DNA of 64,000 nt from Thermothelomyces thermophilus ATCC 42464 (lineage: Eukaryota > Ascomycota > Sordariomycetes > Sordariales > Chaetomiaceae). Below the pieces are notes generated by a model that was not told the DNA's origin, did no database searches, and worked only from the letters and a program-made list of their open reading frames with translations. The stretch is taken from assembly GCF_000226095.1 (NCBI RefSeq), contig NC_016478.1, positions 248,001 through 312,000 on the forward strand, in the 5' to 3' direction. Shown here piece after piece: positions 1 through 12,876 of this stretch (its first letter is position 1; each line of letters begins with the position of its first letter). A program made the position numbers and the translations under genes.

Positions 1-1
1 G

Positions 2-720
2 ATCCCCCAGGATCCGAGCTGCAAGATGATCCGCCAGACAATCATCTTCCCTGCGTACGCACAAGCCCCTTCTTTGATCTCTGTCTCCATGATGCTTCTC
101 GTGACATAGAGCGAGTGCTGACGGCCAGACGCGGCGCTCAACAGATGCTGGGACGGCCAGAACCTGGACACCCCGGACCACAAGTCGCACGTCGCTTACG
201 GCAAGGGCTCTGGAGCGACCGGTGGCGGCTCTTGCCCTTCCACTCACCCCGTTAAGCTACCTCAGGTCATGTACGAGATCATGTGGGACGTCAGCGCCTT
301 CGCCGACCGGAGCATGTGGCCCGAGTCCGGCCCGGCCTTCATCTACAGCATGAACCTTGGGTGAGTTTCTTCTTCCGGACGCCCGCTCCAGGCGCATATC
401 ATACGAACATCTCTAACCTTGACCTCACAGTGGCTCCGCCGCCCACGGCGACTACCTCTTCGGCTGGGAGGGCGACACTCTGCAGAGGGCCATGGACAAC
501 GGCTGCAACCTCAACGCGGACTGCCCGTCTGCCGGCCTCACCGCTCAGAAGCCCGAGGAGTACAACGCCTGCACCATCCAACAGCAAGCGCCCGAGCCCG
601 TCGATGGCTGTAAGTCATACCGAGCAGGCAGGGAAAGATAACAGAACAAGACACTGACACGCGCTCGCTTTTACAGGGCTCGCCTCCATGCCCATGGGCG
701 AGATGGCTGTGCGCGCCTAA
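2..720 (+). CDS. DUF1996 domain protein, 3' part (5' end outside window)
   Basis: C-terminal part of a DUF1996 protein, a fungal family usually secreted and often joined to a WSC domain; its molecular role is not known. Four exons fit: 2-54, 145-360, 431-609 and 677-720, with introns of 90, 70 and 67 bp that begin GT and end AG and keep one frame (492 nt, 163 codons plus stop). The translation shows the family core CWDGQNLDTPDHKSHVAYG, then a MYEIMWDVSAF segment, an HGDYLFGWEGD segment and a Cys pair (NGCNLNADC) that is typical of the domain end. The start codon, any signal peptide and any WSC domain lie left of the window. The first intron is placed so that the FP(A)-CWDG junction typical of the family is restored. 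Family assignment is firm; the extracellular location is inferred from the family. Confidence 0.85.
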
Positions 721-2437
721 ACCCACCAAAGCATCCACGGTCAGATGGAAGCCCAGGAAAGGGGATGAGGTGGGGGGAGAGAGGGAAGGAGGAGGGACGC
801 CGAGATTAATATAGATTGCCTCCCCGCCCCCGGACCGCCCAACTGGCCGGAAACTTACAACGAGCCCCCCTTTTCCCCGGCCGGCAATTGTTGAAGCCAA
901 ACAAACGCCTATCTGGCCCTACCTTTTTTCATTTTCCACTTTGTTAGTTTTGTTTTCTGGTCTCTCCACGGAAGGGTGTTCGTTTTCTGTTCAATCTCAT
1001 AGCACACCTCTCCCGGTAGACCATTACCGAATCTTGTTACCATTGCACCTCGGCGATATCTTGCACGATTCCCTAACACGTCATTCTTCCGTGATGTACC
1101 CGACTCAGATGTTAGCAGCCCGTCCATGTTGTTTATATCAAGGAGAGCATTGTTTCTTCCTCACCGTCCGCTTCTTCCCAACGTATCCATCCATCACTGT
1201 CTTTGAACTAATTAGCCGCCGGCCGTGTACCACCCCCGTTGCCCATGTTGTGTCTAGACTGCTGATCTACTTGGCCAAGTATCGATGAATGCTAATTAGT
1301 ACGTGCGATTACATTGGCAGTTGCGACAGGTAGCACTGTTCGACTGGAGCAACGGAACTTGCAGGTCCGATTGGGATCATAGGAACAAAACTCTGCTTGC
1401 CCAGCAGCAGCCAAAGTACATACCACACCGCTGCCTGGTTTCCGGTAGCCAGAAGTCCTGTCCGAAAGACGACGCACGAGACTGCCAAGGCTGCATTTTA
1501 ATATACCGCGTATTGCAATGGCAATAGGCGGCAAACCTGAGAGGTCTGCTGTGCCCCCTCGCTGGCCAGGATATGGGGCGGAAGTGCAACATAAGGTACC
1601 ATGCCAGCCTGTAATTATATATCGAGCTTGGTACGGAGGTAACGTGCAGTATGTGCACTACCAGGGAAAAAAAAAGGTGGTCACCATCCGTCAGCGAAAT
1701 CCACGTGCCAGATAGATAGAGTGGTAATACAAAAAAGATCAAGGGAAAAAAGGGAGAAAACGGAAACAAAGAGATCGGCGGCGCTCGGCGGCACTCTCCC
1801 CGTTGTTCTAGAAGACTGCCAATCTATTCTGCCTAAATCTCGCCCGTTCTTGCCCGCAAATGGATCGATGGGGAAACTTTGCAAACCTTGAGCAGCCACC
1901 GACCATTTTACGTGTGAGCGGACGCTGGATTGGAATTGAAGATGCAACGGTTTCAACTGAGACGGACCGAATAATCCACCAGTCACGGCACCGCTCTTGG
2001 GCACACCGTCAGACATGTATGTATGTACATACCTTGTTTTAAAAACCCCCCTCGCGATAGGCCACGAATGTGTAACAATAACAAAGGGAGACGAGGAAAC
2101 AGAATGGGGAGTGTTAATGATTTGACTTTACAAAATCAATTAAAAACAAAAAGAAGAAGGAGAAGAACAAGAAGGAGAGAGAGAATTACTCGGTCAAGAA
2201 AGCCGAAACCAGACTGTACCGACTGTACGGGAATTGAATATATGCCACACCGCGTCCCGTTTTGTATAACCTCTCATATTTAACGTTACTGGCCTGCCCA
2301 CCTGCCCTCGACCAACCCAAAACCATGGTCTATGTACAAGCAAACGAAAGAGTCAATCTGCAATTACGGCTAGCCTACCCCCAATAAGCAACAGCAAAGC
2401 TTCTCATCATGACTTAATATTGATACCCCACAGGGTC
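721..2437. other. Intergenic, tail-to-tail between DUF1996 gene and VNX1-like gene
   Basis: The two flanking genes converge here, so this 1.7 kb should hold two 3' UTRs. The short open frames in it overlap on both strands, have no recognisable domain and no shared codon bias, and I regard them as chance. I see a purine-rich tract at 2140-2190 and nothing else that I can name. Confidence 0.6.
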
Positions 2438-5400
2438 TCAGTATGCCGGCCCGGAGAGGCCCCTTCCAATGGTTTTGAAATTATAGCTCGTCCACTGACC
2501 ATCCGTCCCCAAAGTGTCAAACCGGCTCACCCCTTTCTCAGGGTCGTCCAGGCTGGTGCCGAAGCCACTGGAGTAGAAACCGACAATGACGACCATGTAG
2601 CTCAGCAGCAGAATGCTACCCTTGAAATAGTTGCTCTTGCCTTCGCCGTACATGTAGCTAAGGAGGAACACGCACAGAATTACTGTCACCATATCCCACT
2701 GGGGAAAGAGCAAGCTGAAGGTGTACCGTGCAACGTCCTCGGCCGGGATCCTTTGCGGGTTGACGGCCGAGAAGAGCACCAGAGCGGGAACCTGCAGAAG
2801 GCATACCTGCAGAGCATAGGCGGATCCAATCTCCATGGAGAGGGCAATATTGCCGTTCATGGCGAACGAGATGGCGTTAAGGAACTCGGTAGTATTGGGT
2901 ACCAGCGCAAACAGCGTGATCCCGAGGAATTTCTCGTCGATGTCAAAGCTCTCGAGCACAACGTCGACCGTGTCCACGAGGATCTCCGCGATGACGGCAT
3001 ACAGCACGGTCGCACCCATCAGGATGATGGAGCTCTTGAGTCGGCTCCAGTTGGGCGCATCATGGCCGCCATGGCTGTCTGCCTGTGCGCCTGTCGGCCC
3101 TGCCCCATCGTCTTGCCCGGGAATGAAAGCGCCGCCGCGTGCAGTACCCGAATGACCCCCCGAGGTTGGGTGATGGGCCGCCGTTGAGATGACGCCCGGC
3201 GGGCCTCGTCTGTGGCCTTGGACGTTCCTAGCAGCAACGGTTGCGGCAGTTGCCGCGATCTCGGCGACTTGGTGGACCAGGTTGCTATTTTGAGCTTCGG
3301 TAAGCCCGGGGATGCTGATGGTGGGACCCGTGGCCTCGGTGGTGCCGTATCCAGCGGGCTTTGGCGGAACAACGTGAGGCGTGCTGTTGGCCCCGCCGCC
3401 TAGAAGTGGTGTGTCTTGCCGCGTCTCGTCGTCCGGGAGGGGGGATTGGCCAACCTGCCGCAGAGACTGGCCAAGTATGCGCTTGTACAGGTGCGAATCC
3501 CGGATGTCGGTGGCGCTGGCCTCTCCGGTAGATGGGTTGCCTAACGGCCGAGGCGTCTGGTGAGGCATGTGGTGTTCCTCGTGCTTCTTCTCCTCTATTT
3601 CCGCGTTCCAGATAACAGCGGCATGCGTACGCAGCGTGAACCAAAGGCCAATCACATAAGACATGAACAGCGTGCCAGCGGCAAGATAACAGTAGGGGCG
3701 CACCACCTCAATATAGAACCGGTCACTGAGAGCCGGAGTCTGCGAGAAGTAGCAGCGGCGACAATCCCGCAAGACCCCACCGCCAGCACCGGGCGTGCCA
3801 AAGTTCAAGCAATCCTGGCACGTCAGCTCATGGGTACCATATATCTGGTAGAAGAGGGTTGGGCTGAAGGCACCAATGACTCCGAATAGCAGCATGGTCG
3901 AGGTCACGCCTGCCGACTTTGAGTTGAAGCGTTGAGTCTTACGCTTGATAGCGCCAAAACACATCGACAAGCCCGGTAGGAAGAGTATGCCTGCAAAGAT
4001 GCTGCCAACGATGCTGCCTTCAACGAGCTGGGCTTTGCCCTGCCGCAGGGCGACGCAATAAAGAAATACCTCCACAACGGTGGAGAAAAAGGCGTTGATG
4101 GCGGCGCCGAGACCCATCGATGACTGAGCCGAAATGGACGCTACTGCCTGGCCGATAAAGTAGGCGAGCGGGATGATGGACAGAAGGCCAGAGATAAAGA
4201 GAAAAGCCGGAGACGTGAGAAAGTTTTGCATGTGAAGGAGCCCGTCGAGGACGAGCCAGTCGAAAATGACAAAGCTTACAATGGCCATCAGGTTGATCAG
4301 GAAGATGTTGGTTCCGTCGACTGTGTACTTCCAGTACTTGCGTCCGACCGCCCGGTAGGTGCAGACCAAGATGGAAGAATGGGGTGCCGCGGGTGCCCGG
4401 GCGGAGGCGATGTCCGACTCGAAGGACAAAGCCAGCGGGTGGCGTCGAAGATGGGAGAATAAGAGCATTGTCACCTTGCCCATGGGGATGGTGAAAACCA
4501 GAAACCAACAGATGGCCGAGACGGCAAACAGAGAAGGCGTGATCAGGAAGTAGAAGAACGCGAAGAAAACGACGCGACCGAGGTTCCACTCTCCGCGCCC
4601 GAACAGCCTTCGCTTCATCCGCGGAAGATGGTCGTCAAACACCTGTCCGCGACTCCTGCCCAACAGGCTCTCCGTCTCGTCCGGCTCCGAGTCGAGGCTT
4701 CTCCGAGACCGCCCAACGATGGAGCGGTTTCTGTCGGGCCCGAAAAACAGACGCCCATATTCCAAATCACCGCTTTGCCACTGCTCATACTCGCTAATGC
4801 TCCGACCCTCGCCCTGATCCTCGTCTAGGTAGGCTTCTTGCTGCTCCAGTCGGACAAATTTGCCAAACGGGTAGAAAAGATATCCCGCCAGACCCCACAG
4901 AACCCGCCCATACTCCAGCCCGCCAGGAGCGGCGGCAAAGAGAAAGCATATGGCGGCACCTGTGAAGGCAATGAGGGCCATCCACCAACCAAACGCTAGC
5001 GTCCAGAGGATATTGAACAAAAGCAGCCAGGTGCTGACATGACCGCCAGGCGAGGAGTGAATGTCGCCCTCGGCGTTCTTCTGCACCGAGCGGCTCTTCT
5101 TGTATAAGGCAGGCTTCCATAACCTGATGCCAAATGGGTGTGTCTGATTGATTGCCTGTTGACGATCCTTGAGCGTGAAGCTCTCGGCATCGCTGATGTT
5201 CCCGTCATCGTCCACGGGCATCGTGTCGTCCGGGAGGTTCGCCTCGAGTGCGCCTCCTCCGGTATCGTCTTCAATACCGCTACTGGCTTCAGGAACTCGG
5301 TCATCAGGTCTCTTGTTCGCGGCATCATCATCTTCGTCTTCTAATTCGTCGTCGTCGTCGTCGTCGTCGTCTTCGTCTTGACGTGAGTGGATTCTCGCGA

Positions 5401-5934
5401 GTGCGGGCGGAGCGCCAGCTCGCCTCCGGAGTGAGGTCGCGTAACTTTGTTGACGGACTGCCGCATCAGCCTCAACCTCAGCAATGCCGTCATCGACAGA
5501 GAAAACGCCTCCTCGGTGAGGACCTTGGGCGTTAGATGACGCGCGCCGCGTCATGGGCGGTTTTCGCGGGCGTGGCCGCGGAGTTCCTTGGCTGGACCGC
5601 GGCATAGCTAGGTCAGCAGCTGGGGACGGGTCTCCGTCGGAGCGCAAAGGGTTTCCAGCATTTGGGTTACGGGTTGAATCTGCAGAGTAGAAAGAACGAG
5701 GTCAGCCGACTTCCGCGCCCTTGATGATTCCAAAACAACCACAATGCCAAGCGCACGTTGCGGGGCCGTTGATCGCTGGTACCCACTTTCTGGCCTCCGC
5801 CCAGCATCAGCCGACTGGAGGACTTCGGATGCCCGATCATCGCCCTGAACGGCGGGGTTGAACTGTGAAGGTCGTCGGGTTTCTCGAGGAGGGAAATCAG
5901 TCGGCGGCTCGTGGCCAGCGCCAGGTGAGTCCAT
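2438..5934 (-). CDS. VNX1-like vacuolar cation/H+ antiporter (CaCA superfamily)
   Basis: Long fungal CaCA-family exchanger resembling yeast Vnx1, a vacuolar low-affinity Na+/K+ (and Ca2+)/H+ antiporter. Exon 1 is 5934-5787 and exon 2 is 5679-2438; the 107-bp intron (5786-5680) starts GTGGGT, ends CTGCAG and is phase 1, giving 1129 aa. The N-terminal third is hydrophilic, with a poly-Asp/Glu stretch near residues 150-170. Membrane spans follow from about residue 265. The two alpha repeats are visible as GLGAAINAFFSTVVEVFLY and later ALVPNTTEFLNAISFAMNG, each with the N-x3-E type polar residues that bind the cation. Between them are a Cys-rich loop (CQDC...CRRC) and a long Ser/Pro/Gly-rich cytosolic linker. 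The length, far above the roughly 400 aa of Vcx1-type exchangers, favours the Vnx1 branch. I chose the upstream ATG at 5934 because exon 2 alone has no ATG near its start. Confidence 0.85.
5335..5380 (-). repeat. GTC/GAC trinucleotide run coding for poly-Asp
   Basis: A run of about ten GTC units on the + strand codes for consecutive Asp codons in the antiporter N-terminus, flanked by Glu/Asp-rich sequence. It is an in-frame microsatellite that could vary in length between strains without breaking the frame. Confidence 0.9.
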
Positions 5935-7746
5935 GGCGGTCGGAAAGAAGATGAACCGCGGGGTAAGACGGCGATACGAATGAAATAAGTCTGGTCGAAG
6001 CGAAGTGCGTTCGGGGGGTCTGGTCCAGATGTAGCTCGACTCGACGTTTAACGCGGGAGGCTAAAACCGGAAAGAACGCCGTTGTGGATGAAAATCACAG
6101 CGGGTTCATGAGGGCATGGAAGTTGCACGTGCCCAAGTTAAGTGCACTCGGCGTTGGCTCCTTTCGCGGAGCCGTTCAAGAACAAGGCGCGATTGGGCGC
6201 AGGCGTGGTGGTTTTGGGAACACCGTCTGCGCGGAAGTCTTCAGCGGATAAAGAAAACCTAAAAACATGAAACATGGGGAGTTTTGCTGCTGGATGGTGC
6301 TCGAGTCCAGTTTCCCAGCGTGGACAAGCAATCACTCGGAAATAAGGCAACCCTTGGAAAGCAGGAAAGTGGCGTGCTAGGCAGCTGGGATCGACCCTGG
6401 GATCACAGAGAGATACGCCTCCTTCACAGTCGAACAAATGCAACGGTTCTTGTAAGACCACAGCCAGAAGGTTCCATATAAAAATCGTACAGTGCTACAG
6501 GTCAATTGTCCGTCGAAGAAAACCACCTGAACTGGGTGAAGGTCATACTTCCTGCTGCCCTTATGCATCTTTCTCGGTCGGGGTTATGACACTGCATAAA
6601 CGGACTAAGCACTATCCGACACGCGGGGCTGCGGTGCTGCGCTGTAGCAGAACTGCACTATCAGGCAAGACAGCTGCAGCTGATGCGGCCAGGGTGGGTC
6701 GCGTGGGGACCAAGACAACGAAATACTGGGCATGTGCCGCCAATGAGGGTGGCGGTGCTCATCGCAGGGAAGGCGCAGGAAAGGCACAAACCTCCTGTCG
6801 GACACCCAATGTTGTTGGGCGTTATCGAGGGCAGCGTGACATTCAGAAGCTCCATAACTACCTATCGGCAAGCGCGGACAAGTTCGTTTCGTGCCCGGAG
6901 TAAGGGAGGGAGTCTTAGTACGTTTAGGGCATGGCAAATACCATGGTGCCTTATCATCAGCTTCGTCGAACTTTTCCCTATCTCATCGAATGACAACCCA
7001 GACCACCGAAAGTAGGTAGAAATGATGGGCGCGCCGGTGCTCCCTCAGGTATATTCGCAATATAGCATAGTCAAGAGAAAGATCTAAAGACTCTACTGGC
7101 AAAGGAACGCGCGGCAAAATAGTGGATGTAGCCTTGGGCAAACACTCCCTTTGTGGGCCGAAGAAATAAAACAGCCTGGCTATTTCAGCTGGCTTCTGAG
7201 TGTGGTGCTGGCACCAGGGCGAGTAAACGCCATCTGGCCAAGCCTAAACGTAATTCGAAACGCGATAAGCTTGCTTCTCGTGTGGACTTTCTTGTTGTGT
7301 TTGTAGCGCACGTTCATACACTGCACTGCGCGGCTATTTAGCCCGGAATGCTGCGAATGGAATACTTCGGTGCGGTTTGGCGCAATGACATCACTGCAGC
7401 CCGCTGTCGAGCTCTTATCAACCACTGCCGATAACGATCCAAAGGAAGCGCCAAGTCACGTGGATCAGTCGTACCGAACGAAGCTGCTCCGGTCCAGGCT
7501 CGGCGAGCGCTAGAGCCACGCTGTGAGCTGCATTGCGTGGACCTGCGCTGCCTTCGACCTTGCCTCGTCGATTTCCAGCCCACAACACAACACGACTCGC
7601 CACAACCGTTCCTCTTCTGCCCGCGTAGAACGACACCGTCATCACCCCGCTACGGCACTTCCTTGCGTCCTTGCGGTCTTTTGCGGGCAGCCTGTAACCT
7701 CCCAGGACCCGATCACTCTTCATCGCCGTTGAGCGACGCCGCCACC
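5935..7746. promoter_or_regulatory. Divergent intergenic region, antiporter (-) and rpt6 (+)
   Basis: The two genes are transcribed away from this 1.8-kb stretch, so it must hold both promoters. No TATA box or known fungal operator stands out at a convincing distance. The open frames at 6.1-7.5 kb overlap on both strands and show no domain. The rpt6 start has a strong context (GCCACCATGG) directly at its end. Confidence 0.5.
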
Positions 7747-8989
7747 ATGGCGCTCGACAACTACTACCACAACAAAATCGAGGCTATGCAGCTCGAGATC
7801 CTCAAGGGTCAAGCTGTTCTTCGCCGCCTTGAAGCCCAGCGGAACGACTACAACTCGCGAGTACGGCTGCTGAGAGAAGAGCTGGGCCTGCTGCAACAAC
7901 CAGGCTCGTACGTCGGCGAAGTGGTCAAGGTGATGAGCACCAAGAAGGTTCTTGTCAAGGTACACCCGGAGGGGAAATACGGTATGTGTCCCTTTGCTGC
8001 CACAATTTTTGAATAACGATCCCTCGTGTGCTAATGCTGTCCGTTTCCATCAAGTGGTCGATGTCGCCGACTCTGTCGACGTCTCAAAGCTCACCGTCGG
8101 CAAACGCGTAACTTTATTATCCGACTCGTATAAGCTCGAAAAGATCCTTCCCTCGTCAGTCGACCCACTCGTCTCCCTCATGATGGTCGAGAAGGTGCCC
8201 GACAGCACCTACGACATGATTGGTGGCCTGGATCAGCAAATCAAGGAAATCAAGGAAGTCATCGAGCTGGGTCTCAAGCATCCCGAGCTGTTCGAATCGC
8301 TCGGAATTGCCCAGCCCAAGGGAGTCTTGCTTTATGGCCCTCCCGGGACCGGGAAGACCCTGCTCGCCCGTGCCGTGGCTCACCACACCGACTGCAAATT
8401 CATCCGTGTGTCTGGCTCCGAGTTGGTGCAAAAGTACATTGGCGAGGGTAGCCGTATGGTTCGCGAGCTATTTGTCATGGCACGGGAGCACGCGCCTAGT
8501 ATCATTTTCATGGACGAGATCGACTCCATTGGCTCGTCCCGCGTCGAAGGCTCCTCAGGCGGCGACTCCGAAGTCCAGCGAACCATGCTGGAGCTTCTTA
8601 ACCAACTTGATGGTTTCGAGCCGACCAAGAACATCAAGGTCATCATGGCGACAAATCGGCTGGATATCCTAGACCCGGCTCTTCTACGGCCCGGCCGCAT
8701 CGACCGCAAGATCGAGTTCCCCCCTCCAAGCGTCGAGGCCCGTGCCGATATTCTTCGCATCCACAGCCGCAAAATGAATTTGACGCGTGGCATTAACCTT
8801 ACCAAGATCGCTGAGAAGATGAACGGTTGCTCTGGCGCGGAGCTTAAAGGCGTTTGTACTGAGGCTGGAATGTATGCCCTGCGGGAGCGGCGCGTGCATG
8901 TGACACAGGAGGACTTCGAGCTTGCCACAGCCAAGATTTTGAACAAGCACGACGACAAGGAGGTGTCTTTGGCTAAGCTTTGGCGCTAG
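7747..8989 (+). CDS. rpt6: 26S proteasome regulatory particle AAA-ATPase Rpt6
   Basis: One of six ATPases in the base of the 19S regulatory particle, which unfolds ubiquitinated substrates and threads them into the 20S core. Exons are 7747-7981 and 8055-8989; the 73-bp phase-1 intron begins GTATGT, has a GCTAATG branch-like site and ends CAAG. The 389-aa product is the usual Rpt6 length. It has an N-terminal coiled coil (residues 1-45), an OB-like region, Walker A GPPGTGKT near residue 172, Walker B IIFMDEID near 227, sensor motif MATNR and arginine finger region [11 protein letters not shown]. It ends in LAKLWR, so it lacks the HbYX tail of Rpt2, Rpt3 and Rpt5, as Rpt6 does. Sequence agreement with fungal Rpt6 is very high throughout, so the assignment among the six paralogues is secure. 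The start is supported by GCCACCATGG. Confidence 0.97.
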
Positions 8990-9703
8990 TTGGTGAAATG
9001 GAAGGGCGCCGGCAGCAAGATTGGTGGGCACTCAGTTTATACTGCGCTGCGCTCTGCGATGTTGGGGCTTAGCCTGATTGCTTGTGGATGAGGAGACTCT
9101 GCGTTGCTCTGTCTCTGCCAAAATGATCTGATCTCACCGCGTCGCTGCCGCCGAGCTTACAAGATCGTGGCGGCCCTGACCAAATGTGAAATGAGGCGCA
9201 TTATGTACAATACGGAGTCGTGATTTATATCCAGCAGACGCGGCAAAATGAGAAGGGAGTCACCTGTCGACTGATTCCCATTCGTCTCCTCCCCCTCTTG
9301 CGCTAGGTACTCCGTCTGATTAGCCAACGCCTCCATCTCCAGGGGCTGTCAACACTGCAATTGTGTGGGCCGCCATCAAACACGGAAGATGAGAAACCAA
9401 ATTGCCAGTCCATTGCTCTTGCTGTCCTCGCCGTAATATAGTTGTCTAGGTATCATCGAAAACACAAACCTGTCCCCCCTCTCGAAAATCCGATGGATAT
9501 CCACTTTATGAGACGAAACGGAGCAACGTCCTCAACCGATGCAGCCCCGGGCTATGTTATGGACGTAAACCCTTCCAACTAGGCCTCTTTAACCATGCCA
9601 TGTGTAGCCCTTTTCACTTGCTAAGGCTGTCGTTTCACCAGTCGTACCCAAACTTGTGCATCAAAGGACCCAGGTTTTGTGCCGTCAACACCAGCAGCAC
9701 CTT
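8990..9703. other. Tail-to-tail intergenic, rpt6 and PTP
   Basis: About 0.7 kb between two convergent genes, expected to contain both 3' UTRs. There is no open frame with recognisable content and no structure that I can name. Confidence 0.6.
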
Positions 9704-12700
9704 CTAGTACGCTAAGCTTCCGCTTCTCTCTCTTCCTTTGGCATCGGTTCCGCCACCGCCGTGCTCTTGTATCCTCCGTATCCACTCTAGTACCGTCTCG
9801 TAACAAAGCACAAATTGCCGCAGGCTCTGTACCATGCTCAGCCTCTGGCCCCTGAAATCTTCAACCGTTTGCGCAATCAGATCCAGGCTGTCGTCGTCGA
9901 GCCAGCTTGTGTCAATTTCGTAGCTTTGCTCCGGGGGTCGGGACTGGTCAGCCGTCAAACGGTCAGAATTCGCCGCACCACCCATGCTGACATGCTCGCT
10001 CAAGTCGCGATTAGGTGTGCTCGACTGGGCACTGCAGCTTGTCCCATTCTTGGATTGGGCTAACACGTGTTGTCTTTGGCGCTTTAGCATGTCGATGACG
10101 CTGTCGACGGTGCAAAACGCTCCCGTGCGGCCGCAGCCGGCGGAGCAATGGACCAACATCGGCCTAGCATGTTCCCGCGGGTCGGGCCCGTCGTGCCAAT
10201 TCAGCGACAAGGTCTCGCTCCCTTCTCTCTTCAGACTGGCAGCGCTACCTCGATCGGAGCCGGGCTGCGTAGAGGAGTTGCTCGCCGAGTCGGGCATGAC
10301 GTCGCTATTTTGGCGCGACGAGGGTGCCGAGGCGGGCGTCCTGGGCACATCGAGAGGGGGCGCGCTGCGCTGCATAATATTTGCCAGTTCCACGAGTGCG
10401 AGGAGATGGCTGGGCTGTGCCGGGGCGCCAAAATCTGGCCAAGACGGGTAGTGAAGCTGTGTAACCTCGCGAATAGGGGAGAAGGGATGGGCCGCGTGGC
10501 TGAGTGCAAACTTGCGGATGATGACATATGGTGTTTCGATAATCGCGGGCGCCTGTGGGGGAAACGTGAACTGGTTGGTCGTTTGCGTCCCAGAGTCGAC
10601 CTCGGTCGTCGTCTTCGCACGCCGCCGGGGTCCATCCGCCACGGATGGATCAGGAGACGATCTCTCGGTTGAGCCAGCCGAGCCGTCCATAGCTGCGGAT
10701 GGCCTCCGCTTGTCCAGATCGAGCGAGACCTTCTTCTCCGACAACGCGCGCAGTCTCATGGGGCCGAAGTCATTACCTTTCCAGTAAGGATGGCATTTCA
10801 ACTGCCCACCTTCTGACTCGGCCGTCAACATGACGATGACCCGCACATCATTGTCCCAGACTACAGACCAAAAGTCCTACGGGACGAAATTAGCGGCCGC
10901 TCACTAGGGAAAGCGCCAATGCCTGGAGTGGGAAGGTTGCGGATGCTCACCTCAAAGGTAGCCGGGAGGGGACCTTGGCTGGCGATGTAGCGCTTGTAGC
11001 TCCGCTTGGCTTGCAGGTGGCTCGCATTCACGTAGTCACAGGCGCCTTCCGGGCGGCCCAAGAGCTTCACCCTAGCATGTTCGAACGGCAGAATATCCTT
11101 GTACCTGTTCTTTCCCCCTTTTTCAATGCCCGACAATTGCACCTTGGTATTTTTGGTCTCGGATCCTTCTCGAGCATCCGCGGGCTTGGCCACAGAATAC
11201 GCTTCGCGCATGCGCAACTGTTCTGTGCGTTCAATGTGCAGGAACTTGTCCGATACCCTCTTCCCATGATCCTCAGATTCGGCCGCCTCGCGGAGCCACC
11301 GTGGAAGGCTGGCTGGAGCGAGGCCCGACGGCACATTTACGTCCATTTGCCCAACGCCATCCACTAAATCCTGGTTCTGGCGAATATTATTGAAGAAGGG
11401 GTTCGCAATCTCATTCGTGTTAGGCAGAAGTACTCCGCCAATCACCGATGGTAGATTGGCCCGTGAACTACCCGATGCTAGCCCACCTCCGAGCGACAGG
11501 CCAGGAGACGGACCGCCCGAAGAGCGGTCGATAAGACCTGGGTATGCTGCTGCGAACGCGTTGAATCCTCCGCGCAGGATGCTGGCAGGGCCCGAGTAGC
11601 CCTCATTAGTGAATTTCTTAATCATGTGCACAGCCGAAGAGGCATCCCGCTGGTCGAACGAGGCAGCATCGTATACGACGAGATGTCTCGCATCGCGCCA
11701 CCTGGAGAATTTCTCTTGGTTGTGATCCCCTTGAAATGTTTGCTGCAACTTCTGCAAATTGAACGTCGCCCTCTTCAACAAGGTCGTGGGAATGCACAGG
11801 TTCAAGGCGCCACGCACCCTCGACTGCGCAAATTGGGCCGAGACTCTGAGATCTAATAAGAGAATCTGCTCGTCACCCTCTTCTTCCAAGAGGTCCCTCA
11901 GTTGTGCGGGGGTTATCATAGAGGGTCCGCCATTTCCTGGTGTCTGGGGTGTAATAGTCGATTCAGTCTTTGTGAGCGGACTCGGTCTCTCCGAGTTCGC
12001 CCTGCTGCTGGCTACCGGCTGCGGTGATAGCCGACCCATCGCGCTGGAAATATTAGAGCTGATCGCCACCCGGTTGGGAGAGGCAACGGGTGACTGGGCT
12101 GTCGGCGGCGAGAAGTCGCGGCTGTCCATGGTGGGAAGTGAAGGCCGGTTCAGCGAAACAGCGGAACTCCGCTTGGAGTCGGCAGATACATATGCGGAAT
12201 CTCGTTGCACATTTTCAGGCTCCTTGGAACGCTTGTCACCGGAACCATCCGCTGAGGCAAACGACGCGGTGGCTAGACGAGACGGTCGCAGAATCGAAAT
12301 ATCCGAACCATCGCCCCCCTGGGTGTGCCACTTCGAGGGGCGTGGCCGCTGCAGGGTGGGCGGGGTTGAGGCCAATGGTGTCTGCGAACTGCCCGCCGAA
12401 GCACCAAAGTGGGAGGCTGACAGGCTAAATGTGGCCCTCGCATGGTTCGCGTCAATCTGTCTCCGGAATGCTTCGAATTCGGGGTTCGCGTCCAGAGGAA
12501 GCTGCTTGGGAATCGCTGCAGCGAATGACTTTACTAAAGACGATGGCGAGCTCCAATGTTCTCGCGGAACCAAGCACGAGTCGCGCGGGCCACCGTTAGA
12601 ATCCACGGCCAATCCAAAATAGTTGGGGCTCGGGGCTCGGCCATCCTGGGTAACTCCCCGTGCGGTTCCCGGAGAGAGTTTCGGCGGGTATGGCTGTCCG

Positions 12701-12876
12701 GCCGAGGTTGGCAGTCGCGGCGGGGACAAAGGAGAAGTCGCTGGCTTCGCGTTCATGTATGACTGAGAACCGGAGAGGGCCTGAGCAAGGCCCCGAGGGC
12801 TCACCGCCGGCACGGGCCCGGGGGTCGTCATTGTATAATACGAGGGTCGATCGTTCGTCCGATGCTCCGAAGGCAT
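9704..12876 (-). CDS. Tyrosine phosphatase with N-terminal rhodanese domain (Pyp1/Pyp2-like)
   Basis: Classical PTP joined to a rhodanese (MAPK-docking-type) domain, the layout of fission yeast Pyp1/Pyp2 that dephosphorylate the stress MAPK Sty1/Hog1. Exon 1 is 12876-10951, exon 2 is 10876-9704; the 74-bp phase-0 intron (GTGAGC..GTAG) splits ATFE from DFWSVVWD, giving 1032 aa. Residues 1-310 are Ser/Pro-rich and probably disordered. The rhodanese domain spans about 319-445; where an active rhodanese has Cys this one reads VVYDAASFDQ, so it is probably non-catalytic. The PTP domain begins near residue 580 (KNRYKDILPFEHARVKL), has the WPD loop near 787 (SWPDFG) and the P-loop HCSAGCGRTG near 885 with catalytic Cys and Arg present. 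Long Ser/Pro-rich inserts lie before the WPD loop and between it and the P-loop. The substrate is inferred from the family. Confidence 0.9.

Noticed and set aside
2420-3187. 255-codon (+) frame opposite the antiporter gene
   Set aside because: Lies fully inside the antiporter coding exon on the other strand. It is a product of GC-rich codon bias and has no domain.
6380-6520. A tRNA gene suggested by GATCGACCC/GGGTCGATC and a GTG loop triplet
   Set aside because: Neither the anticodon stem nor the acceptor stem pairs. It is a short palindrome only.
11759-12622. 287-codon (+) frame opposite the phosphatase gene
   Set aside because: Shadow of the phosphatase exon; no recognisable content.
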